A DNA stretch of 64,000 nucleotides, taken from the IMG/VR virus record IMGVR_UViG_3300020411_003736, positions 62,001-126,000 of that record; one strand, 5' to 3'. Below, piece by piece: positions 26,213 to 33,588 of this stretch (positions within the stretch are counted from its first letter, which is position 1; every line of letters starts with the position of its first letter). This DNA is from a virus. A model generated the notes under the pieces. That model was not told the origin of the DNA, searched no databases, and saw only the letters and a program-made list of their open reading frames with translations. Position numbers and translations under genes: made by a program.

Positions 26213-26438
26213 CTAAATCACCCAATGGTAGAATTTCACCACAATTCCCACAATTAAATACTTGTACGGGTGCGATAACTTCCTGACCAGTTGGTGACAT
26301 AATTGCCGATATCTTTTTTACCACATAACCTTGTATAAAAATTTTATTATTACATTCATTACAAGTCATAGTTTCAGCATCACTCAAATCAACTTGAACT
26401 TTTTGTTTAGGAAGTGGTTTCATTGGTTTTGTACTCAT
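26199..26438 (-). CDS. Small zinc-binding protein in the clamp-loader operon
   Basis: The 79-residue protein has two Cys pairs, CNECNNK (about 28-34) and FNCGNCGEILP, with a conserved-looking acidic end (GDLDELI). It should fold as a zinc ribbon. It sits between gp44 and gp62 with a one-base overlap to the former. Marine T4-like phages often have a small protein in this position, and no function is known to me. It might bind DNA or host RNA polymerase. Confidence 0.6.
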   Translation of the reverse strand: MSTKPMKPLPKQKVQVDLSDAETMTCNECNNKIFIQGYVVKKISAIMSPTGQEVIAPVQVFNCGNCGEILPLGDLDELI

Positions 26439-27346
26439 TATATTTTCCTTATCATATTTGACACAGTAGCAATAAAATTAATCTCTTTATCTGGTACTAA
26501 AACATCTTGATATAATCCATTTGAAATCTCTGCTATAGCTTCAGCAACCCTATCACCAGCAAAGTTATCCACTTCATCATACATCAATCTAAATAGTTCT
26601 GTAAAATCTGTAAAATTATTATTAGCTACCATCTTTCTTATTGTTCTTATATCATCACGATTCTTCAAAGACTCAATGAATAACAACTTGAACTCATTGT
26701 TTAAAAGTCCTTCCTTATCAACTCTAAGCTCTCCATCAATACATTGTCTTTGCAAATCATTAATAACCTTTCGTAAATCTGGATAACCAGCAGTAACTAT
26801 CAATGCTAAATCATCCAAATTAAAATTGACACCCTCTTCTTCTAAAATATTTTTAGAATGTAATGCAACTTCTTTCTTACTCGGTGGTATTATCTTATAT
26901 GTTTGACATCTACTTTGTAAAGGATCGATAATCTTTTCAACATAATTACAAGTCAATATAAACCGACAATGTGAAGAAAATGTTTCCATCAGATTCCTCA
27001 ACGCTGGTTGAGCAGAATTTGGATTTAGATAATCAGCCTCATCCAATATCACTATCTTCATTGGTTTAAAACCAACCGAAGAAGCGAATGTCTTTAACTT
27101 ATCTCTAACCAAATCTATGTTTCGTTCATCCGAAGCATTAATATAGAGATAGTCACACTCTACATTATTGGTTATTATCTTCGCAAGAGTTGTCTTCCCA
27201 CCACCAGCCTTTCCATAAAGGAGCAGATGTGGTACATTCTGCTCCTCTATAAATCTAGCAACTTTAGTTTTTAAACTCTCATTACCTACATAAGTTGATA
27301 GGTCTTTTGGGCGATATTTTTCAACCCATAATCCATGTGAACTCAT
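26438..27346 (-). CDS. gp44: Sliding-clamp loader ATPase (gp44-like)
   Basis: An AAA+ protein of 302 residues. WVEKYRPKDLSTYVG is the N-terminal box, GKAGGGKT the Walker A (45-52) and VILDEADYL the Walker B (99-107). LRNLMETFSSHCRFILTCNY and QSRC (144-147) provide the sensor I and SRC arginine-finger motifs. It forms the ATPase part of the T4-type clamp loader together with gp62, and opens the gp45 clamp on DNA. It starts one base after the gp45 stop. Confidence 0.95.
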   Translation of the reverse strand: MSSHGLWVEKYRPKDLSTYVGNESLKTKVARFIEEQNVPHLLLYGKAGGGKTTLAKIITNNVECDYLYINASDERNIDLVRDKLKTFASSVGFKPMKIVILDEADYLNPNSAQPALRNLMETFSSHCRFILTCNYVEKIIDPLQSRCQTYKIIPPSKKEVALHSKNILEEEGVNFNLDDLALIVTAGYPDLRKVINDLQRQCIDGELRVDKEGLLNNEFKLLFIESLKNRDDIRTIRKMVANNNFTDFTELFRLMYDEVDNFAGDRVAEAIAEISNGLYQDVLVPDKEINFIATVSNMIRKI

Positions 27347-27347
27347 A

Positions 27348-28064
27348 CTATGTAGTTTGTTGTGATACTAAATAATACTTAGCAACAAAGTCATCAATTT
27401 TGAACTCAACAAAAGCAAGCCCTTTAGCAGATACATTCAATGTAGCTTTAGAACACTCTTTGTTAGCACTCAACACTTCCTTAAATAAATCAGCATTGAA
27501 TATAACAGGATTCTCAAGATCAACAGCACCACTTTGTACAGCAATACTAATCCTATTAGAATTCATATCAGAATATCCAATTGTTACTTCAACTCCACCC
27601 TTAACAGGTGTAATTGCAAAAGTCTCCACATCTGATAAAGCAGCTTTACCCTTAATAAAAGAATTGATGAATTGTGAATCCAATTTCAACAAAGTACCAA
27701 ATTCAGGCATCTTTTTCATTTCTGGTACATCAGGTATAACACCAGTTGCAGCCAACACATAATCTACAGAAAGTGATGAATCAGAAAAGTTAAAATTTAC
27801 TGGTTCTCCATCTACTTCATTTATTTTAAAATTCACGCTATCAGAAAGTGTTGATAACATCTTTTGTAATAAAGAAGTGTCATATACGCCGACTTCAAAT
27901 TCAGGTAATTTTTGTTTACCTAAAGTAAGTTCACCAAGCAAACTCTTATCACCTGATATAAATCTGGTTGAAAGTTTAGTTCCATCCGAATTCCATTTGA
28001 CGGAATTTACATTCCCACCAAGATGGTATTTTTGGATGAAAGAATTCAATGATAGTTTATTCAT
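27348..28064 (-). CDS. gp45: DNA polymerase sliding clamp (gp45-like)
   Basis: A 238-residue protein at the T4 gene 45 position, between polymerase and gp44. Its length is close to T4 gp45 (228). The repeated beta-rich pattern (LLQKMLSTLSDSVNFKINEVDG, VEVTIGYSDMNSNRISIAV, FKEVLSANKECSKATLNVSAKGLAFVEF) fits the two-domain clamp fold with a C-terminal strand KYYLVSQQ. It keeps gp43 on the template and, in T4, also supports late transcription. A strong AGGAG site and a TTGACA-type promoter lie upstream. Confidence 0.88.
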   Translation of the reverse strand: MNKLSLNSFIQKYHLGGNVNSVKWNSDGTKLSTRFISGDKSLLGELTLGKQKLPEFEVGVYDTSLLQKMLSTLSDSVNFKINEVDGEPVNFNFSDSSLSVDYVLAATGVIPDVPEMKKMPEFGTLLKLDSQFINSFIKGKAALSDVETFAITPVKGGVEVTIGYSDMNSNRISIAVQSGAVDLENPVIFNADLFKEVLSANKECSKATLNVSAKGLAFVEFKIDDFVAKYYLVSQQTT

Positions 28065-28091
28065 ATAATCTCCTATGATTTATATTTTGTT

Positions 28092-28120
28092 AATTTACAC
28101 ATTTTTTTTCAATTTGTCAA
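28092..28120 (-). promoter_or_regulatory. Sigma70-type promoter upstream of the sliding clamp
   Basis: On the coding strand a perfect TTGACA lies at 28120-28115, immediately after the gp43 stop codon. It is followed by exactly 17 bases and TAAATT (28097-28092). The spacing and -35 match are ideal for a host vegetative promoter, giving a leader of about 20 bases before the gp45 ribosome binding site. Confidence 0.6.
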
Positions 28121-30655
28121 CTAAAAAAATCTTTCTACTGTATTTTCTTTATCTACAGGCATATCCCAACTCAGAGCATCATAAAACATCTTTATCTTCT
28201 TTGTTAATGCCCTATCAAATAATTTATCCCTATCTATATATTTCTCTATAAAATCCATCACTTCTTCAGGATCGTCATAACCTTTATATGCAATAGCATC
28301 CAATTGATATGGATTGTTCTTTAAATACACCCATTTAATTTTACTATGGTCTCTAATAGGTTCTAAATGATTAGCTTTAAAATATTTTAATAAATCATTA
28401 TAAGAAACCGAAGCCTTTACATGTACTGGAGCTCCAGATTTCATTGTGGTAAACATATCCTTACCCTTACCTTTTTGTGAATATTTCTTAATTCCCTTTA
28501 CTCCACTTGGTAGAGATATATCAACAATATCATTGGAATCTAAACTCTTTTTAAACTTCAATATAAACTCATCTATCTTATCTTTCTCAATGTTATGTAA
28601 AATAGCCTTTAATACATTGGTCATAAACTTTTGAAATGCTGGTGGGAATGAACTCCTTACAATATCCAAACCCTTAACATCAAGTTTCTCTACTTCCAAA
28701 CCACCATCATTAATAATCCATTGACCATATCTCTTTTTAGTAACCCAAAAGGCAGACTTAGCAATAACTTCTTGCTTAATATCAAATCTATGTTCACCCC
28801 TTACATTTAAAAACTTCTGAGCAAAATAATTATAAGACTTATTAATATAACTCTGTACCTCATCAGCAATTTCTAATATCTGTTTAGTCATAAACTTATC
28901 ATCACTCAAATCTGCATTAGGAAATCTCTGTTTAACCAATGGTATGGCAGAATAGAAAACCGAATCAGTATCAGTATAGATACAATAATCCTCTTTAGTT
29001 TTTAAACTCTGATTGTAATAATGATTGGCAATCTTCTCTGTGAATTGAATTAACTTCACACCTGTAGTAGTGGTAGCCTCAGCATTATCTATGTCATAAA
29101 ACCTAAAGACTGTCAAACCCAATACCCCATAGAAACTATTTAAGAGAATCTTCTGAACATATTGTCTTCTATCGAAATAACCATGTAACTCATCATTACC
29201 CTCTTTACCATACTTCTTTGCCAAACCTCTATACTCCACCCTTTCATTAAACCACTTCTCAAGTATTGCAGGTATGATACCTTTTTTATCCAAATGATAC
29301 AATATCCCATTTGAAGATATAGACACCTCATTCTTACTAAAGAAATCTTTTAACTCACCAGTAGAAAATCTACGAATTATCTTTTCACCCTTTCTAACTG
29401 TATATGTCTTTTCCTCTTCTTTTAAAAATTCTTCAGCATCCCAACCTTCAATTTTACCTATCTTTGTTTCAGGTGATATATTGAGTGTCATAATAGTGGA
29501 TGGATACATAGAAGTTAAATCTAAATCAAATACCCACTCATACCTACCTGGATTTGGATCTTTCACATAAGCACCACTAAATCTACCAGCAGAATCATCA
29601 TATTTAGCATTATGTCTTTTACTTGGAGCAACTAAACCAAGACTTCTCAAATAAGTCAACATAGCACCTTCAATGTATCGAGAACTAAAGTAAACCTCTT
29701 CATAAGGTATCCTACCCATATGTGATACAGCCTTAGCCAAATCAATTAACTTTAACTTCTTTTCCAATGCTACAATAATCTTAACATCAACTAAATTATA
29801 TTCAACAAACTTTTCAATATCATTTTCTAATAATTGGTCTAATGTACCTTCATACTCAACCTTACCCATACCAACTTCTATCTGACCTATATAATCCAAT
29901 CGATAACTAGACCTATTGACATAAGTGAATTTCTTATACAACTCCAAATAATCTAACGAACTAACACCAGCTATTCTATATCTCTTTTTGTTCTGATTAT
30001 ACACAACTTTACCTATTGGTGAAAGAGCATTAGCTACTTCCAAACCCATAACTTGAGCTAATCTATTATACAAATAAGGTATATCGAAATTATCACTATT
30101 CCAACCCGTAACTATAGTTGGTTTAAAATCCATCCAATACTTCATCAACGCCCGTAACAATTCATATTCCGAATCAAAAATAAATACATTTTTTCGTGAA
30201 GTGGATATTTTTTTATCATTACTCCTGAAGTTTTGGTTGTTACCTAATACATAAACTTTATATTCTTCATCTATATTGTTATAAAGTGCGACAGAAGTGA
30301 TTTTATTCTTAGCTTCTTCTGGCATTGGGAAACCATCTGTAACTTCAACCTCAATATCAAAATACAACTCACGGTGATTTTTGGATGGTTCATCAGAATC
30401 AGGATATCTATCAATTAAAATACGAGTATCTAATGGTATATCAGATTCAAATACTCTACCACTCGTAAAATCCTCTTCGGTCCAATAATTAACCTTTTTT
30501 AACTTATCTCCATAGATGGAACGATATTGCCCACCACCATCTTTAACATAAGCATAATTTTTATATATAAAATTCTGATAACCAGCTACATCATCCCAAA
30601 GATGAACTTCTACTTGATTATTCGCTCGTTTCTCAGACCAAATATTCTGATACAT
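28121..30655 (-). CDS. gp43: Family B replicative DNA polymerase (gp43-like)
   Basis: An 844-residue polymerase, near the T4 gp43 length (898). Proofreading motifs are intact: FDIEVE (D100, E102), GWNSDNFDIPY (185-195) and Y286-x3-D290. Polymerase motif A reads DLTSMYPSTI (D379), motif B KILLNSFYG (502-510) and motif C TDTDS (561-565), where most family B enzymes have YGDTDS. It would replicate the phage genome with gp45, gp44/62, gp32 and gp41. The gene follows the receptor terminator and has its own promoter-like sequence. Confidence 0.97.
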   Translation of the reverse strand: MYQNIWSEKRANNQVEVHLWDDVAGYQNFIYKNYAYVKDGGGQYRSIYGDKLKKVNYWTEEDFTSGRVFESDIPLDTRILIDRYPDSDEPSKNHRELYFDIEVEVTDGFPMPEEAKNKITSVALYNNIDEEYKVYVLGNNQNFRSNDKKISTSRKNVFIFDSEYELLRALMKYWMDFKPTIVTGWNSDNFDIPYLYNRLAQVMGLEVANALSPIGKVVYNQNKKRYRIAGVSSLDYLELYKKFTYVNRSSYRLDYIGQIEVGMGKVEYEGTLDQLLENDIEKFVEYNLVDVKIIVALEKKLKLIDLAKAVSHMGRIPYEEVYFSSRYIEGAMLTYLRSLGLVAPSKRHNAKYDDSAGRFSGAYVKDPNPGRYEWVFDLDLTSMYPSTIMTLNISPETKIGKIEGWDAEEFLKEEEKTYTVRKGEKIIRRFSTGELKDFFSKNEVSISSNGILYHLDKKGIIPAILEKWFNERVEYRGLAKKYGKEGNDELHGYFDRRQYVQKILLNSFYGVLGLTVFRFYDIDNAEATTTTGVKLIQFTEKIANHYYNQSLKTKEDYCIYTDTDSVFYSAIPLVKQRFPNADLSDDKFMTKQILEIADEVQSYINKSYNYFAQKFLNVRGEHRFDIKQEVIAKSAFWVTKKRYGQWIINDGGLEVEKLDVKGLDIVRSSFPPAFQKFMTNVLKAILHNIEKDKIDEFILKFKKSLDSNDIVDISLPSGVKGIKKYSQKGKGKDMFTTMKSGAPVHVKASVSYNDLLKYFKANHLEPIRDHSKIKWVYLKNNPYQLDAIAYKGYDDPEEVMDFIEKYIDRDKLFDRALTKKIKMFYDALSWDMPVDKENTVERFF

Positions 30656-30688
30656 TTAGATTATAAAATCCCCATTTTCGATATGTAA

Positions 30689-30717
30689 ATTTAACCATAA
30701 AACCATATAGATGTCAA
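30689..30717 (-). promoter_or_regulatory. Sigma70-type promoter upstream of DNA polymerase
   Basis: The coding strand reads TTGACA (30717-30712), 17 bases, then TTAAAT (30694-30689). It lies just downstream of the receptor's terminator hairpin and about 35 bases ahead of the polymerase start codon. The perfect -35 and ideal spacing parallel the promoter before gp45. Confidence 0.6.
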
Positions 30718-30735
30718 GCTTTTTTTAAAATAAAA

Positions 30736-30759
30736 TGGGGGCTATATTTCAAGCCCCCA
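30736..30759 (-). terminator. Rho-independent terminator after the TonB-dependent receptor
   Basis: A perfect 8-bp stem (TGGGGGCT / AGCCCCCA) with an eight-base loop is followed on the minus strand by an ATTTTATTTT tract. It lies 11 bases after the receptor stop codon and separates receptor from polymerase transcription. Confidence 0.85.
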
Positions 30760-30769
30760 AATTACCATT

Positions 30770-33502
30770 TTAGAAATTGACCGATAGGCCAAGATTGAAG
30801 TGTCTTGGTGTTCCCAAGAATACTTCGGCATTATGAGCTGCGTGAACTTTGTCACCATACCCATTGTACTTACTGTTATCAACAGCATCTTGTACATAAA
30901 CATCATCAAGCGCATTAAATAAATGTGCAGATAATGTCATATCATAACCAGCGATTTGTGGTAGTTTGTATGATAGATGTAAATCAAGTTTGGAATAACC
31001 TGGGGCTTTCCATACTTGAGCTCTATCTTCTTCACCATCAACTTCACGAGCATCAGGACTCCAATCAGCGTAATTGTCATCATACATTTTGTATAGTCCT
31101 TGGATACTTAGTCCTTCAATTGGTTTCAATGTCAAACCACCAACATAAGCAGTTTGTGGCATATCTCCAACTTTCAACTCATTAAGAGCATAAGTATATT
31201 GAGTAGTCATTTGTCCTACGACCTGACCTTCTTCATTATACTCCATTTCTTGATAATCACCTATTGCGTCACCATCAAAGAACCAATCACCTTTGCTGAA
31301 AACAAAGTCAACATCCACCATTTCATGTAATGCAACTTTTGCTTCAACTTCAACACCAGTATGACTTTGGTTCACACCCTTTAGATAAATAATATCAGTA
31401 TCACCTGAATCACCTTGACCTGTTTCTACAGATTTTGTAAGGTTTCTATCTTTCCATTGAGTGTTATAGAAACTACCTTTAAGATTAACCAAATCACTTG
31501 CGTATTTTCCACCAACTTCAAAGCTTTGAAACTTCTCATTGTCTGGATTAGAAGCGACTGTACCATCATAGGCAATTACATTATCCAAAATCGGTGGTTT
31601 TTCAACATATCCAACATTAGCAAATGCTGACATTCTATCATCAAGATTGAATACACCACCACCTTTCACTTGAAAAGTAGTAATGTTATCAGCAACAACT
31701 TTAGAAGCATCAACTGCAAAATGGTCTAAGTAAGAGTATCCAATAGTAGATATTCCACCCATACCATAAAGGTTGAACTTCTGTATGTCGTATTTACCTT
31801 GTAGGAAAGCACCAAACCAATCAACCGTAGTTTCGTTGTGATAAGCGATAATATCACCTAACCCAACTTTCTTACCATCAGGTGCGTTATCATCAGCAAA
31901 GTCTACATAGTAGTCTCCACCAAGTAAATCACGAACCTCACGAGCGTGTTCGATACCAGCAGTTCTCCAATCAATACCGACTTGTACCTCTAAATCATCA
32001 TTTACATCATAATTTAGTTTGGAAATCAATCCATAGGTATTTTGTCTGTTAATTGAATTACGAAGTATACCAGTTGACCTATTCTCACTATCTGACCAAG
32101 CTGAATCGATGTTTGCTGAGTTTTCAGCAATCTCACCGTTCCAATCCCATGTCCAAGGTGAACTTGAGTACCAAGCATTCCCTTCGATAGCAGGAAATCG
32201 TTTAACACTCCCATAAGTACCTGTACCACCTCCTGAACCACCACTCCAATACAAGATTGAACTTAGTCTAACTTGGTCATTTACATCATAGAAATGATTA
32301 AGATTGACTAATGGTTTATGAAAGAAATTTTCTCTTTCGTTCAGTAGTGTTGAACTGTACCTATCAGTTGTTCTCGCACCATACATATACCAATATTGTT
32401 GGCCTGTGTATGATGGATCAACGGGTGCCCAGTTCTGATTGAAAAACCTACCAGCTTCATGCTCAAACTTCTCACCTTCAGCGAAAGCCTGAGTATCATA
32501 TCCATCAACATCACCAGCCAACTCTTGTGAATAAGTTGCTATGTTCTGTTTATATAGGTTTTGTCCATGTCTTTGTGGAGCACCAATTGCATATAACTCA
32601 AATCGTTGGTCATCAGATACAGCATAAGATGTACCAAGATAATAAGCCCAAGCATCTGTCCAAGTACCATCAATAAAACCATCACCAGTTTTACGAACAA
32701 CAGTACCACTAACAGCAAGCTTATCACCAATTAAACCTGAGTTATAATTCAAAGTAGATTTAAGGAATCCACCCTCACCTACTTCTTGTTTGAACTTACC
32801 ACCCTTTTCGTGAGCAGCAGGATCGGTGATTATATTCATTGTTCCACCAATGGATGGTGTAGCAAGATTTACAGCTGATAGACCTCTTTGCATCTGAATG
32901 GAAGAAGTAGCATCACCTACACCATCCCAATTAGACCAATAGACCCATCCGTTCTCCATATCATTTTGGGGAACACCATTTATCATTACTGCAACATTCC
33001 GTTGATTAAAACCTCTCACATTTATACGAGCGTCACCAGCCCCACCACCTTGTTGAGTAGCATATACACTTGGCGTAGTATTAAGAATCATTGGAATATC
33101 TTGAGAACCGAGCCTCACTTCCATTTCAACTTTATCTACAGTAGTATAAGCAACAGGTGTCTTTTCGTCAGCCCGTGAAGCCAAGACTTCAAGCTCTGAC
33201 ATTGTAACAGCGTCAACTTCTAATAAGAAATTAACTGTTCCAACTATGTCATTCACCGTAACAGTATTTGTTACTGATGAATACCCAATAAATGAAGCAG
33301 TTACATCATAGTCACCTTGAGCACCAACATCAATAGTGTATTTACCAGACTCGTCTGTTACACCACCTTTATCAGTTCCCTCAACAACCACATTAGCTCC
33401 AACCAAAGGGTTTGATTCCGCATCTGCAACTACACCTACAATGGCTTGACCAAACAAACCTGTCGTGAGTAGTACAGCTACGATTAGATTACGATTATTC
33501 AT
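30770..33502 (-). CDS. TonB-dependent outer-membrane receptor carried by the phage
   Basis: A complete 910-residue receptor. A signal peptide (LIVAVLLTTGLFGQ) is followed by a carboxypeptidase-regulatory-like beta domain (VGVVADAESNPLVGANVVVEG, about 22-95). A TonB-box-like linker (SELEVLASRADEKTPVAYT) leads into a plug domain with DARINVRGFNQRNVAVMING and SIGGTMNIIT. A long beta barrel ends in HFNLGLSVNF, whose terminal Phe is the outer-membrane insertion signal. Such receptors import siderophores, B12, thiamine or glycans using TonB energy, and also serve as phage receptors. By eye its G+C is higher than that of most neighbours but similar to the capsid gene. A strong AGGAG site is embedded in a possible RNA switch. 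It lies directly after nrdJ. The ligand cannot be assigned. Confidence 0.95.
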   Translation of the reverse strand: MNNRNLIVAVLLTTGLFGQAIVGVVADAESNPLVGANVVVEGTDKGGVTDESGKYTIDVGAQGDYDVTASFIGYSSVTNTVTVNDIVGTVNFLLEVDAVTMSELEVLASRADEKTPVAYTTVDKVEMEVRLGSQDIPMILNTTPSVYATQQGGGAGDARINVRGFNQRNVAVMINGVPQNDMENGWVYWSNWDGVGDATSSIQMQRGLSAVNLATPSIGGTMNIITDPAAHEKGGKFKQEVGEGGFLKSTLNYNSGLIGDKLAVSGTVVRKTGDGFIDGTWTDAWAYYLGTSYAVSDDQRFELYAIGAPQRHGQNLYKQNIATYSQELAGDVDGYDTQAFAEGEKFEHEAGRFFNQNWAPVDPSYTGQQYWYMYGARTTDRYSSTLLNERENFFHKPLVNLNHFYDVNDQVRLSSILYWSGGSGGGTGTYGSVKRFPAIEGNAWYSSSPWTWDWNGEIAENSANIDSAWSDSENRSTGILRNSINRQNTYGLISKLNYDVNDDLEVQVGIDWRTAGIEHAREVRDLLGGDYYVDFADDNAPDGKKVGLGDIIAYHNETTVDWFGAFLQGKYDIQKFNLYGMGGISTIGYSYLDHFAVDASKVVADNITTFQVKGGGVFNLDDRMSAFANVGYVEKPPILDNVIAYDGTVASNPDNEKFQSFEVGGKYASDLVNLKGSFYNTQWKDRNLTKSVETGQGDSGDTDIIYLKGVNQSHTGVEVEAKVALHEMVDVDFVFSKGDWFFDGDAIGDYQEMEYNEEGQVVGQMTTQYTYALNELKVGDMPQTAYVGGLTLKPIEGLSIQGLYKMYDDNYADWSPDAREVDGEEDRAQVWKAPGYSKLDLHLSYKLPQIAGYDMTLSAHLFNALDDVYVQDAVDNSKYNGYGDKVHAAHNAEVFLGTPRHFNLGLSVNF

Positions 33503-33511
33503 AAATCGTCT

Positions 33512-33566
33512 CCTGTATTTCGTTAACGAAAAGGCACATTTTTCTACAGGTGTGCCATCTGCCTGT
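33512..33566 (-). promoter_or_regulatory. Candidate RNA switch (competing pseudoknots) masking the receptor ribosome binding site
   Basis: On the minus strand the leader holds, in order, ACAGG (33566-33562), GGCACA (33556-33551), CCTGTA (33550-33545), TGTGCC (33538-33533), a TTTCG-TTAA-CGAAA hairpin (33531-33518) and TACAGG (33517-33512). The last overlaps the AGGAG ribosome binding site. GGCACA pairs with TGTGCC. The loop CCTGTA can pair perfectly with TACAGG, hiding the ribosome site. Its first five bases can instead pair with the upstream ACAGG, freeing the site. This is the logic of a translational riboswitch. It matches no riboswitch class I know. Confidence 0.5.
33519..33530. repeat. 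Perfect 12-bp palindrome ahead of the receptor gene
   Basis: TTCGTTAACGAA reads the same on both strands and lies 17-28 bases upstream of the receptor start codon. It could be a hairpin stem in the leader RNA or a DNA operator for a dimeric regulator. Confidence 0.5.
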
Positions 33567-33588
33567 CCGCTTTTTATGTATGTGAATT

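Noticed and set aside
30770-33502. Receptor gene as bacterial contamination or assembly chimera
   Set aside because: Phage genes continue on both sides in the same orientation with phage-like spacing, and a proper terminator and leader are present. Read mapping would settle it.
33533-33556. Rho-independent terminator between nrdJ and the receptor
   Set aside because: The GGCACA/TGTGCC stem has only six pairs and is followed by just four T before CG. It could attenuate weakly but does not look like a full terminator.
33503-33588. Cobalamin riboswitch between nrdJ and the receptor
   Set aside because: The gap is only 86 bases and lacks the B12-box and the large conserved core. Only a generic switch-like structure is supported.
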